Assembly: GCF_013386165.1 (NCBI RefSeq)
Contig: NZ_JACAOS010000003.1
Location: 786,343-850,342, forward strand
Source: Pseudomonas gingeri
GTDB lineage: Bacteria; Pseudomonadota; Gammaproteobacteria; Pseudomonadales; Pseudomonadaceae
DNA: 64,000 nucleotides
Direction: 5' to 3'
A program made the translations under genes and the position numbers. The notes beneath the pieces were generated by a model, which searched no databases, was not told where the DNA came from, and saw only the letters and a list, made by a program, of their open reading frames with translations. Shown one piece after another: positions 1 to 7,542 of this stretch (its first letter is position 1; the number at the start of each line of letters is the position of its first letter).

Positions 1-354
1 CCCGGCCAAAGGGATCGCTGCCCTCAACACAAAGGCCTTGCCAGGTGCATCGATTCGAGACCAGTCGACCAGAATCAGCGGATGCTTTAACGACCCCAGC
101 AGGGCTTGCAAAATGACCCAGTAAAACAGCGGGCGCTCGGCGTGGAGATGAACATTGCCCAATAAGCGATCCACTCGTTTGATGGCGTGTTTGGGATACG
201 CCCGGCCCGGCATGGATCGGCCAATCCCGGTCAAGGTCAGACGCCGGCCTTGTAGTAATGCGCTGACACAACACATCAGTGCAGTCAGACGGCGGGAATG
301 GAGAGTGGGCAGTGCTTGTGCGAACGCGTTGTGTAAAAATCGGATGGCCTGCAT
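1..354 (-). mobile_element. IS4-family transposase, N-terminal part, cut by window start
   Basis: An open frame on the minus strand starts with ATG at 354 and runs off the window at base 1, giving 118 residues. It contains KRVDRLLGN about 40 residues before ILVDWSRID, then LRAAIPLAG. This spacing and wording are typical of IS4-family DDE transposases, in which the Asp of VDWS is the first catalytic residue. An in-frame stop (TGA) lies upstream at about 400, so ATG 354 (MQAIRFLHN) is a sensible start. The rest of the DDE domain lies outside the window, so intactness cannot be judged. The element end should lie between about 360 and 480, but I could not identify the terminal repeat with confidence. 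Confidence 0.75.
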
Positions 355-484
355 GGGTTCGGGATCTTGCTTTTGTGTGGTGCAAACCAAGCTGCCGACT
401 CATGCAGGTCTCTTCAATATTCCAACTTCTTGATTTCCTGTGTGAAAAAGCGGGGATCCCTCAGAATCTGTCCCCTTTTCCTTG

Positions 485-790
485 GCGATCCGCATCGACT
501 CGATCTGGCTGGCGACCGAGCCGATGGATATGCGCTCTGGCACCGAGAACGCGCGCTCCCGTGTTGTGGCAACATGTCTGGTGTAAGACTTCAGTCCCAG
601 CCGTTCAGGCGAACATGCACGCAACTTCTTGAGAGACTGGAAAGTCCTGTTGATCTGCGACGAAGTAGTTGCGCAAGACGGGATGCCCGAACGCTTACGG
701 CCATACTACGCCGAGCTGATGAACACGTTTAACAGAAGGAACTCCTTAGGCGATCAAGTGCTTTCTTCAAGCGTTGAATATCCGCCTTGA
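485..790 (+). pseudogene. IS66-family relic: tnpB start joined to tnpC fragment
   Basis: Reading the plus strand from 485 gives AIRIDSIWLATEPMDMR, a close match to the start of the IS66 TnpB (Orf2) accessory protein. It lacks an ATG and hits a stop at 584-586. In the same frame, directly after the stop, DFSPSRSGEHARNFLRDW appears, which resembles the middle of the IS66 TnpC transposase. The frame then continues to a TGA at 788-790 with sequence I do not recognise. This is best explained as a deleted and degraded IS66 copy in which most of tnpB and the front of tnpC are gone. The TnpB match is strong; the TnpC match is moderate. Confidence 0.65.
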
Positions 791-940
791 TGACCGATTA
801 TCGTTTTCTCTGTCAATTTCACTTATGCAGTGATTAGGCCACCTACTATTGATAAAGCGCTACTCGAGCGCTGGAACAGGTATGAGGACGTTTCCAGTTC
901 CTAATCTTTTTACGATGCACTTGCTGCATAGGTGAAAAAA
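791..940. other. intergenic, AT-richer stretch before the poly-glycine gene
   Basis: No gene is supported here. The stretch is clearly less GC-rich than the core genome and probably carries the promoter of the gene starting at 941, but no convincing -35/-10 pair stands out. An AGGTGA ribosome site at 930-935 sits five bases before ATG 941. Confidence 0.4.
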
Positions 941-1612
941 ATGACCATGGAAATCTTTAACCAGAGTGGTAACTATACTTTTGTTATGCCTGAGGAAGTC
1001 GACAGGATGACAGTCACTGTGATTGGTGCCGGCGGTGGTGGCGGCGGCGGTGGTGGTGCCTTTGACCTGATTCTTAAAGGGCGTGGCGCAGGGGGTGGTG
1101 GAGGGGGTGGTGGCGCCATTCTTTCTCCCGGTCGTCCCGGTACGAGAGGCTATACTTTCAATATTCAGGTCGGTCAGGGAGGCTCGGGAGGTGATGGGGG
1201 CAGCTCTGGCGGTAGCGTGGGAGGTGATGGCGGCGCGACCAGTTACTCAGTCCGAGATGGTGATGGCGTCCTGCGTGATGAGGTATCTGCTGGTGGTGGA
1301 TATGGCGGAGGCGGTGGCAGTTTAGGAGGGGTCATTCGTAACACCCCAGGTTCCGGCGGTAATGGCGGTCGTGGCGGCTCGAAATTTTCGGGCGGTCTTG
1401 GTCAGGACGGAGGCAACAATGGTGGCAGCCAATCCTCTGGTCGTGGTGGAGTTGCCGGCGGCGGACAGTTTCCGATTCCGGCCTCGTACGGAACGGCCGG
1501 TAATGGAGGTGACGGCGGCATGGGCGGCGAGATTAACACCAGCACCAATACAGGGATGGCAGGCCAGTCGGGCCTCTCAGGTTCAGACGGCTGTTGCATA
1601 ATCGAATACTGA
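941..1612 (+). CDS. poly-glycine protein resembling phage tail-tip glycine-rich domain
   Basis: A protein of about 223 residues. After a short beta-rich start (roughly residues 1-30, ending MTVTVIGAG) almost the whole chain is glycine in GGxGG runs, including a run of nine, and it closes with SGSDGCCIIEY. The layout (beta start, long poly-glycine body, C-terminal beta strand ending in an aromatic) is that of the glycine-rich domains on phage tail-fibre adhesins, which fold as poly-glycine-II sandwiches. AGGTGA at 930-935 favours ATG 941 over GTG 932. No phage structural gene is nearby; neighbours are IS relics and an orphan cytochrome. It may be a phage remnant, an adhesin or a surface protein. 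Function is not known. Confidence 0.7.
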   Translation: MTMEIFNQSGNYTFVMPEEVDRMTVTVIGAGGGGGGGGGAFDLILKGRGAGGGGGGGGAILSPGRPGTRGYTFNIQVGQGGSGGDGGSSGGSVGGDGGATSYSVRDGDGVLRDEVSAGGGYGGGGGSLGGVIRNTPGSGGNGGRGGSKFSGGLGQDGGNNGGSQSSGRGGVAGGGQFPIPASYGTAGNGGDGGMGGEINTSTNTGMAGQSGLSGSDGCCIIEY

Positions 1613-1849
1613 GAGAATTGGCTTCAGCTTTGCGGACAATGCGGTGGACTTGTGTTGCCGCCTTGGTCTTGGCCGCGTTGTCGGGAGGGTAGTATCGGAG
1701 TCCCCCCGACAACAATTTGATGAGTTGGCGTGCCGGGACAAAAATGGGACAGATTTGAATGGCACTTACAGCCTTTTTCAAGGTGGTTTTCCTCGGCGTG
1801 TGTTCGCAACTATCACCGTAGACCCATTCCAATCCGTCTTCATTTTTTC
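1613..1849. other. intergenic, no supported gene
   Basis: The stretch carries a GGGACAGATT-type motif at 1746-1755, also seen in related form at 465-475 and 3055-3075, and a possible degenerate reading on the minus strand (YYPPDNAAKTKAATQ) that I cannot assign. It looks like junk between insertion-sequence scars. Confidence 0.3.
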
Positions 1850-2239
1850 TCATCTCAACATCATCGGTTTTTTTGAAATCAGGCCACTCATATATTGATT
1901 TAAATCACGTAGATCCTGAATGCTCCAAGCGTACGGCGATAGCTTTACGCCATTCTCTTGCAGCGTTTTTGGAATCAGGTTTCCATTTGGACGAAGTACT
2001 ACCGATGACACAATAACGCCCGGATAATCATTTAACCGTTTCTTGAAAGCGGCGGTTGTAAGGTCAGGTGTAGGCGGATTGCTTTTGTTGGCTAATGGTC
2101 CTGTTCCTTTGATATCTATGCCGTGGCACATGACACATCTCTGTAGATAGAGATTTTTCCCATTGATATTGTCTGCTGAGGATAACGATGCTTGAATTAG
2201 AGCTAAAATTCCTAGCAAGGTGATGGGTAGTGTTTTCAT
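1850..2239 (-). CDS. small monohaem cytochrome c, periplasmic
   Basis: 129 residues. A Sec signal peptide occupies about residues 1-22 (hydrophobic LPITLLGILALIQA, then small residues). A haem-binding CxxCH follows at residues 35-39 (CVMCH), then GIDIKGTGP, as in class I cytochrome c domains. The sixth ligand may be one of the Met residues near the C-terminus, which I cannot settle. Such proteins carry electrons between periplasmic dehydrogenases and oxidases, but no dehydrogenase partner is adjacent, so it is an orphan. The stretch has lower GC than the core genes downstream, consistent with an acquired segment. The ATG at 2239 has only a weak ribosome site. Confidence 0.8.
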   Translation of the reverse strand: MKTLPITLLGILALIQASLSSADNINGKNLYLQRCVMCHGIDIKGTGPLANKSNPPTPDLTTAAFKKRLNDYPGVIVSSVVLRPNGNLIPKTLQENGVKLSPYAWSIQDLRDLNQYMSGLISKKPMMLR

Positions 2240-2524
2240 TGGGCGGAAACTGATAAGGTGCGGGGTATTTGGGGGGAGAGGGTAAGCGGAAGAGCAGACG
2301 TATTTGTAGCTGTGGTATGAAACATGCCAATCCCTTGAGCAATTGTAATTTTATAGATCGCAATGAATACGAGTCTTTGCTCGCGGGCGGTATTTTCCTA
2401 GTTGTTACAGGGTATGTCAATGCCGGAACTGAACAGTGATTGGGGGCTGGCGTTTCACTCTGCCCCTGCTAGGGCGAGTCACTGCTAGCTGCATAATTTT
2501 AGTGCTATGCATAAGGAGATGTGG
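2240..2524. other. intergenic between divergent cytochrome and GNAT genes
   Basis: AT-rich divergent region with no supported gene; it should hold promoters for both flanking genes. AAGGAG at 2512-2517 is the ribosome site for the GNAT gene. Confidence 0.4.
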
Positions 2525-3055
2525 ATGCACTTGTTTGAAACGCAGAGACTGATTTGGCGACCACTTTCACAGCAGGACTTGCCCGCATTGGCGGAGATTT
2601 TGGGCGACCCTGAAGTCATGAAATACTCCGTGCGCGGTGTTTGTGATGAGAGTGCCACTTGCAATTTTATTGAATGGTGTTTGGGGTGTTATGTATCTCA
2701 TGGTATGGGGCCATGGGCTTTGGTAGAGAAGGGCTCTGGGGCGCTTGTTGGGTTTTGTGGTGTGGGGCCAGAAATGGTTGGTGGGGTGGAAGAGGCTAAT
2801 CTGGGCTATAGACTGGCCAGAAAATACTGGGGGCAAGGGCTCGGGGCCGAAGCGAGCCAAGGAGTGTTGGATTATGTTTTTACTCAGAAGCAAGTGGCCT
2901 CTGTCGTTGTTGTCATCGAGCCAGAGCATCTGGCTTCGCTGCGAGTAGCTGAAAAGGCGGGATTTAAAGACTTCAGCATTCTTGAATTTCATGGGCGCAC
3001 TGTTCGTGTGTACCGAATAACGCTTGATGATTGGAAGAGTTCGATATTGCGATAG
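2525..3055 (+). CDS. GNAT-family N-acetyltransferase, RimJ/RimL-like
   Basis: 176 residues from ATG 2525. AAGGAG at 2512-2517 lies seven bases before this ATG and makes the upstream in-frame ATGs at 2507 and 2519 unlikely, because it overlaps them. The start FETQRLIWRPL is the usual opening of RimJ/RimL-type acetyltransferases. The acetyl-CoA pyrophosphate loop (Q/R-x-x-G-x-G/A) is seen as YWGQGLGAE near residue 100, followed by the typical VIEPEHLASLRVAEKAGF stretch. The enzyme transfers acetyl from acetyl-CoA to an amine; the substrate may be a ribosomal N-terminus or a small molecule and cannot be read from the sequence. It stands alone in an accessory region. Confidence 0.85.
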   Translation: MHLFETQRLIWRPLSQQDLPALAEILGDPEVMKYSVRGVCDESATCNFIEWCLGCYVSHGMGPWALVEKGSGALVGFCGVGPEMVGGVEEANLGYRLARKYWGQGLGAEASQGVLDYVFTQKQVASVVVVIEPEHLASLRVAEKAGFKDFSILEFHGRTVRVYRITLDDWKSSILR

Positions 3056-3181
3056 GGTCAGAATAAATATGTCCCGAATGGCAAATGAAATATTTGTTAG
3101 TTGTCCCAAGCCACTACGACGTCGACCATGCTCTGGAGTCAACGCCTATCACGCTACTTCAGCACGAGGGAAATTTGTTCC

Positions 3182-3697
3182 ATGCATCAGAAGAAACATT
3201 TATCGCAGCACACTGTAATCCGCAGACTGAGCTTGCGCGCGGCGGGTGCTGTCGCAATCACCCTCGCTACCCTGAGCTGCGCGCAAGCGGCCACGTCCGC
3301 CACGGATACCATCAAGGCGTTCAAGCTGTGTACTGGCGCGGATAACGCTTCCCACGTCCTGGAAGGGACCATCGACCAGAACGTGCGCAACGACGTGACC
3401 GCCATTCACTTCAAGCAAACCCCAGCGCATACCTCCTATGGCTGGCATAAGGATCCAGAGCCTCAGTACGTCATAACACTGTCCGGCACTTTGGCGTTCG
3501 TGACCCGCACCGGCGAGAAGTTCACCCTGCACCCGGGTGAAGTGCTGATTGCCGAAGACAACACAGGCTCGGGGCATCGCTGGGATCTGGTCGATGATCA
3601 ACCCTGGCGGCGTGGGTATGTAGTCCTGAAGCCTGGCGCGCCGGACTCGTTCATCCCGAACGATCCCGTCGCTGCGAAAGTGTGTAAAGCGCCTTAG
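3182..3697 (+). CDS. exported cupin-domain protein
   Basis: 171 residues. The likely start is ATG 3182 with a GAGGG ribosome site at 3166-3170; a longer reading from 3101 adds an implausible leader. Residues 1-35 form a signal peptide (basic start, GAVAITLATLSCAQA). The rest is a single cupin beta-barrel: the first motif is around YGWHKDPEPQYVITLSGTL and the second around LHPGEVLIAEDNTGSGH, with His residues placed to bind a metal. Periplasmic single-domain cupins of this kind are often annotated as quercetin-dioxygenase-like, but the substrate is unknown. No operon partner is evident. Confidence 0.75.
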   Translation: MHQKKHLSQHTVIRRLSLRAAGAVAITLATLSCAQAATSATDTIKAFKLCTGADNASHVLEGTIDQNVRNDVTAIHFKQTPAHTSYGWHKDPEPQYVITLSGTLAFVTRTGEKFTLHPGEVLIAEDNTGSGHRWDLVDDQPWRRGYVVLKPGAPDSFIPNDPVAAKVCKAP

Positions 3698-3946
3698 TCC
3701 TGCCGATCACACCGGCTCTTCGCGAACACCCATTCGATAGCGTGATCGAGGTCAGTCGTTCACTGGGGCCGGTGAGTTTGCCCGATAGTCCATCTGCCAA
3801 CACAGGCCTGGGGAGCGCGAACAGAGCGGTATCCCCATCGATCTTGGCATACTCGTCAGGTGGAAGGCTTGCCCAGGCGCTTACCCTTGTGGATGGCACT
3901 GTCATACTCTAGTCTTCGAACCCACAGAAGGTCGCGAGCATCGAGC

Positions 3947-4558
3947 ATGGCTTTTTTATCCAATGGCATCGAAATAGACCCGCAGTTGCCGTTGGACGCT
4001 GAATGCCGCGTTGACGCCGGTGGTAAGCTTCTTGGATGGCTGTGTATCGTACTCTTCTTACCTATTGCCTGTTTTATGGTTTATGCATTTGCAGAGAATC
4101 TCAGAGAGCACTATTTTGCTCATGATCTGCATTTCAATTTTTCAATGGTTTTCGTGGCGCTGTCTTGCATGTTATTTGTCTGGGTTGCTTGTTCAAGTAT
4201 CCAGCGAGTGCGCTCCGCTCACTTACCGGTGATACTATTGCGTCCGGGTGAGTTAAGATTTTGCAATAGCCTGGCACCGATAGCGCTGACGGACATACAG
4301 GCCATTGAATACTCGTTCTATCGGAACTCAGCGATCGTCACCTTGATAATCAAGCCGCAGGCTGCTCTACCGTTATTGGCTCCTCATCGGTTCGGCATGC
4401 CTGATGGCCGGCGTGTGTGGCGTAAGCACCGAGTTATGTTCTCGCTGCTCCAATCGACATACGCCGGTCAACTGGTAACAAACAGCTCCGTCATTCAGCG
4501 AATGGAACAGTATTGGGCCGCAGCTAATTCGCAGCGATCAGCCGGTTCTGTAACCTAA
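3947..4558 (+). CDS. two-helix membrane protein of unknown function
   Basis: About 203 residues from ATG 3947 (MAFLSNGIEIDP); a longer frame from 3860 is less natural. Two transmembrane helices are visible, near residues 26-50 (LGWLCIVLFLPIACFMVYAF) and 65-85 (SMVFVALSCMLFVWVACS). A cytoplasmic beta-rich part follows with LLRPGELRFC and LTDIQAIEYS, the look of a PH-like membrane-associated domain as in the STM3941 group. Similar small membrane proteins are often orphan accessory genes or immunity proteins, but no toxin gene is adjacent. Base composition is lower in GC than the core genes. Function not recognised. Confidence 0.6.
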   Translation: MAFLSNGIEIDPQLPLDAECRVDAGGKLLGWLCIVLFLPIACFMVYAFAENLREHYFAHDLHFNFSMVFVALSCMLFVWVACSSIQRVRSAHLPVILLRPGELRFCNSLAPIALTDIQAIEYSFYRNSAIVTLIIKPQAALPLLAPHRFGMPDGRRVWRKHRVMFSLLQSTYAGQLVTNSSVIQRMEQYWAAANSQRSAGSVT

Positions 4559-4601
4559 GCATGCGCCCAACGTACTTTGCAAAATGACAGAAACTGACAG
4601 A

Positions 4602-4970
4602 TCAGCTTGATGGTTTTGAAAAGACGTTCACCAGACTTCCATCGGGATCACGGAGCAGCAGTGACGTATTGCCCCAAGGCATAACCGTGATTGGCATCAC
4701 AACCTCCGCATCACTCACCCGAAGTAGCACTGCCTCGACATCATCCACTTGAAACTCCAGGATTGCCGAGCGATTGCTGGCGGCTACCGCCAGTCCGTTG
4801 TTATGAAGGCGGATCAAACGCTCATCACTTATCGCCAAGACGACTCCGTCGAAATGAATTTCGGCGAACCCTTCAGCAAGATGCTTGGGCTCAATAGTCG
4901 AGAGATTTTGATAGAACTGGACAAGGTGTTCAAATTTATTGGTAACGAGGCGAACAGACGAGAATTTCAT
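4602..4970 (-). CDS. VOC (glyoxalase/bleomycin-resistance) family protein
   Basis: 122 residues starting at ATG 4970 (MKFSSVRLVT), five codons inside the longest frame. The pattern is two beta-alpha-beta-beta-beta modules: the first has FEHLVQFYQ and FAEIHFDG, the second has AILEFQVDDVEAV and SLLLRDPDGSLVNVFS. The DPDGSLVNVFS ending is a hallmark of vicinal-oxygen-chelate proteins. These bind a metal and act as lyases, dioxygenases or drug-binding proteins. The canonical metal ligands are only partly clear, so no activity is assigned. It is not in an operon. Confidence 0.75.
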   Translation of the reverse strand: MKFSSVRLVTNKFEHLVQFYQNLSTIEPKHLAEGFAEIHFDGVVLAISDERLIRLHNNGLAVAASNRSAILEFQVDDVEAVLLRVSDAEVVMPITVMPWGNTSLLLRDPDGSLVNVFSKPSS

Positions 4971-5277
4971 GATTTGGCCTGGCAAAAATGAGAGGCCTTA
5001 ATCTACTTCAAGCCAGTGTCAGTGTCTGACAGGATCGTTTTGCCAGAACCCAGACCGGCTGATCGGATGCGACCCTTATACCCCGGCGCAGATCAGCGCC
5101 AATCAGTACGCGAAATCACCTTCCAAAAAAACTCATATTTCCTACGCGTTTCAGGCGCGGGAGAACGTTGCGTGCGCCAAACCTCAGGGTTACTGTTCCA
5201 CTGTCGCTGCAAATTCAGCGATACAGGTTTTGCAGCCTGGAATACAGAGTTCCTTTTCGTAACAGAGGAGCTTTACC
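4971..5277. other. intergenic, promoter region of the DUF6124 gene
   Basis: No supported gene. It lies between a minus-strand VOC gene and a plus-strand DUF6124 gene. AGAGGAG at 5264-5270 is the ribosome site for the GTG at 5278. Confidence 0.4.
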
Positions 5278-5730
5278 GTGACCAAGAAAATCACTCCCGA
5301 TCTACCTCCGACTCGCAAAACCCTAAGCACCGCTGACAGGGCGACATACCTACATAAGCTCCCAGACACACCATCCAACGACCCCGATCTGGCCCCGGCA
5401 AACACATCACGTTTGCTCGATACCCTCGCGCTCACCTGCTCCAAACCCGTCACGCCACATGCCCCATACAAGCCCACGCTGTTTGCCATCCAGCCGGGTA
5501 TCAATGCCCAGGACGCGCTGACCTACGTTTCGAATCTGCTCGAAACGGCGGAACTCAATGGCGACGAAATCAGCCTGCATACCAATCCCGTCGAACGTGC
5601 GCTGTTCTGGGGCATGCTGCATTCGGTGGAGGTGGCACGTGCGGTGGTGGATGCCCTGCTTGAGGGCGCGCCTGCGTCCAACCCACTATCGTCCGCCGGC
5701 ACAGGCTGCGGTTGTGGTCAGCAGACTTGA
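5278..5730 (+). CDS. DUF6124 family protein
   Basis: 150 residues with a GTG start at 5278, set by AGAGGAG seven bases upstream. The N-terminus (MTKKITPDLPP) is disordered and proline-rich. The C-terminal half is a helical bundle (DALTYVSNLLETAE, ALFWGMLHSVEVARAVVDALLE), the signature of a small Pseudomonas-specific family found in many copies per genome. The last residues CGCGQQT are Cys-rich, which is unusual. The role of this family is unknown. A strong hairpin at 5755-5791 follows it. Confidence 0.8.
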   Translation: MTKKITPDLPPTRKTLSTADRATYLHKLPDTPSNDPDLAPANTSRLLDTLALTCSKPVTPHAPYKPTLFAIQPGINAQDALTYVSNLLETAELNGDEISLHTNPVERALFWGMLHSVEVARAVVDALLEGAPASNPLSSAGTGCGCGQQT

Positions 5731-5754
5731 GGGGAGGGCGGTCGCTGCATTCAA

Positions 5755-5791
5755 CCCGCGCATCGGGACACCCATTGCCCCGATGCGCGGG
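5755..5791. terminator. 13-bp perfect hairpin between convergent genes
   Basis: CCCGCGCATCGGG at 5755-5767 pairs perfectly with CCCGATGCGCGGG at 5779-5791 across an 11-base loop. It sits between the convergent DUF6124 and His-rich genes. There is no clear T-run on either side, so it is a strong stem but not a textbook rho-independent terminator. Confidence 0.55.
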
Positions 5792-5819
5792 CGGTCATGA
5801 TCAACACCCGCCTGATTGA

Positions 5820-6170
5820 TCAGCCCTTGAGGGTGACCGGGCCGTGATTGTCGCAGTGGCTTCCATGGGGATGGTGCAGATGCCCCTCCACCAGATAGTC
5901 CACATGATCCCCATGTGTCACCGCCTCATGCCCACAGCCCGGACCATGCACATGATCCTTGGCATGTCCGCTGCAGCTATGATCCGGTGTGCAGCTATCG
6001 GGATTGCGCACATTGACCTCCAGGCTATGTTCATCGACATGATCGCCATGCACGTGGTGCAGATGACCATCGTGCAGGTAGTCGATATGGCCATTGTGCT
6101 CGATCGCCGTATGTCCGCAGCCAGGGCCATGTTGATGGGTGTGATCGGGATGCTTGTCACATGTGCTCAT
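5820..6170 (-). CDS. His-rich, probably metal-binding protein with internal duplication
   Basis: 116 residues from ATG 6170, chosen because AGAGGAA lies eight bases before it; a longer frame adds 18 residues without a ribosome site. The chain has two copies of a unit HGPGCGHxAxxHxxHxDYLxxGHLHHxHG (about residues 14-41 and 74-101), with many His plus Cys and Asp. This composition fits a soluble zinc, nickel or cobalt buffering protein. There is no signal peptide or membrane segment, so it is probably cytoplasmic. No Zur or Fur box could be recognised upstream. Specific metal unknown; a transporter partner is not adjacent. Confidence 0.7.
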   Translation of the reverse strand: MSTCDKHPDHTHQHGPGCGHTAIEHNGHIDYLHDGHLHHVHGDHVDEHSLEVNVRNPDSCTPDHSCSGHAKDHVHGPGCGHEAVTHGDHVDYLVEGHLHHPHGSHCDNHGPVTLKG

Positions 6171-6368
6171 ACCTGATTCCTCTTTCTCTTCGTAGTGGAG
6201 ATTGGGTGTCTTCAGGTTAGGCACAGGTCCGGTTTCATGCCTCGATTACCTTTGAAACTGTCTACCAGTCGTCGCCTGTGATGGGCATGTAACCGACTGC
6301 GGTGGCGCACCACTTGCATGTGCTTGACCTTCTCTTTGGCAATTTCGCTCGGAATAAGGATTTTCCCC

Positions 6369-7001
6369 TTGGCACTGCACCTCTGGTTTACTTTCGCGCT
6401 GGCTTACTTGGCAACCACGCTATCCCCCGGCCCCAACGTACTGTTAGTCGTACGCAACGCCCTGCGTTATGGTCCCCCAGCCATGGCCGTGACACTGCTC
6501 GGCAATCTTGGCGCCCAGTTGCTGGTGACCAGCGGTGTGGCACTGGGCGTGGGTGCCATCCTGATTGCCGTGCCTACGGCATTTCTGGCGTTGAAGGTGG
6601 TGGGCGCCGGTTACCTGATCTATCTCGGGGTGCGCCAGTTGTTGGCCCGCACGCCTGTGGCCCGTCCAGCCGGAGAGGAGCCAACCAGCCTACCGGCCTC
6701 GAAATGGAAAATTGGGATGGAGGCGTTTCTGGTCTCCGCGAGCAATCCCAAGACGCTGATTTTTCTCTGCGCTTTTCTACCGCAGTTTCTTGATCATGAT
6801 CAGCCGATTGCCGGGCAGTTCCTGACGATGTACCTCACCATCGCTGCCATCGTGGTGATCGTCCATTCGGTTTACTGCTACACCGCTTACCGATTCAGTA
6901 AGCGCCTCAGCTCCGCACACTGGGTGGCGGCGTTGAAGCGCACCACCGGGGCGATTTTCATTGGTCTGGGTGTGCGTTTGCTGAACACCAAGGCGCTGTG
7001 A
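6369..7001 (+). CDS. LysE/RhtB-family amino-acid exporter
   Basis: About 210 residues, the usual family length, if it begins at TTG 6369 (LALHLWFTFALAY). AAGGA at 6356-6360 sits eight bases before this TTG, while the ATG at 6318 adds 17 atypical residues. The family signature SPGPN follows the first helix (TTLSPGPNVLLVVRNALRYG). About six hydrophobic segments are visible, and the SASNPKTLIFLCAFLPQF motif marks the middle. Members export amino acids such as homoserine, threonine or lysine using the proton gradient; the substrate here is not predictable. It is monocistronic. Confidence 0.85.
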   Translation: MALHLWFTFALAYLATTLSPGPNVLLVVRNALRYGPPAMAVTLLGNLGAQLLVTSGVALGVGAILIAVPTAFLALKVVGAGYLIYLGVRQLLARTPVARPAGEEPTSLPASKWKIGMEAFLVSASNPKTLIFLCAFLPQFLDHDQPIAGQFLTMYLTIAAIVVIVHSVYCYTAYRFSKRLSSAHWVAALKRTTGAIFIGLGVRLLNTKAL

Positions 7002-7098
7002 GCCAACCCCCTCCCTCTACCGCACATGCCCAGGTTGGCCCGATTTGAGGTTGCTTAATACAATGGAGGTGAAACCTTCCTTTTTTGAGGAACACTCC

Positions 7099-7497
7099 AT
7101 GACCCGCGCACAAGCCAATGGCCGTTTTGACGTTACGCTGAATCCCGAGCCCCTTAGCGATATCGCTGCGGGGACGGGCCTTGGACGCATGTCCATCAAC
7201 AAGGCGTTTCACGGTGACCTGGTGGCGACCAGCCAAGGTGAAATGCTGTCCTTCCGTGGCAGTTTGCTGGGGTCGGCGGGCTACGTGGCAATGGAAACCG
7301 TGACCGGTACGCTGGGTGGTCGCAAGGGCAGCTTTGTATTGCAGCACAGCTCCACCATGACACGCGGGGTCCCCGAACAGTCCATTCAGGTGGTGCCCGA
7401 TTCCGCTACCGGGGAGCTTGCGGGACTGGCCGGTCGCCTGGTGATCACGGTCGCGGAAGGTCAGCATTCCTATCGGTTTGACTACTCATTGTCCTGA
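7099..7497 (+). CDS. DUF3224 family protein
   Basis: 132 residues from ATG 7099, with GAGGA just upstream; the longer frame from 7045 is not needed. The protein is a small antiparallel beta-barrel type (ANGRFDVTLNPEPL, KAFHGDLVATSQGEML, GRKGSFVLQHSSTM, GLAGRLVITVAEGQHSY), matching the DUF3224 pattern of alternating strands with a conserved Gly-rich FVLQH segment. It is cytoplasmic, without signal peptide or cofactor motif. Function unknown. A hairpin follows at 7504-7537. Confidence 0.75.
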   Translation: MTRAQANGRFDVTLNPEPLSDIAAGTGLGRMSINKAFHGDLVATSQGEMLSFRGSLLGSAGYVAMETVTGTLGGRKGSFVLQHSSTMTRGVPEQSIQVVPDSATGELAGLAGRLVITVAEGQHSYRFDYSLS

Positions 7498-7503
7498 GAT
7501 CGG

Positions 7504-7537
7504 CAGGGAGAGGCGAGGAGGGTCACACCTCTCCTGC
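7504..7537. terminator. hairpin between convergent DUF3224 and lactonase genes
   Basis: GGAGAGG at 7507-7513 pairs with CCTCTCC at 7528-7534, extended by CAG/CTG at the base. It sits in the 45-base gap between convergent genes. There is no strong T-run, so termination is plausible rather than certain. Confidence 0.45.
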
Positions 7538-7542
7538 AAGCC

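Noticed and set aside
3651..3905. 84-residue minus-strand frame (MTVPSTRVSAWASLPPDEYAK...)
   Set aside because: It could be a decayed gene, but there is no ribosome site or recognisable domain, and it overlaps the end of the cupin gene.
7045..7098. Upstream start for DUF3224 at 7045
   Set aside because: The GAGGA site fits ATG 7099, and the extra residues are not family-like.
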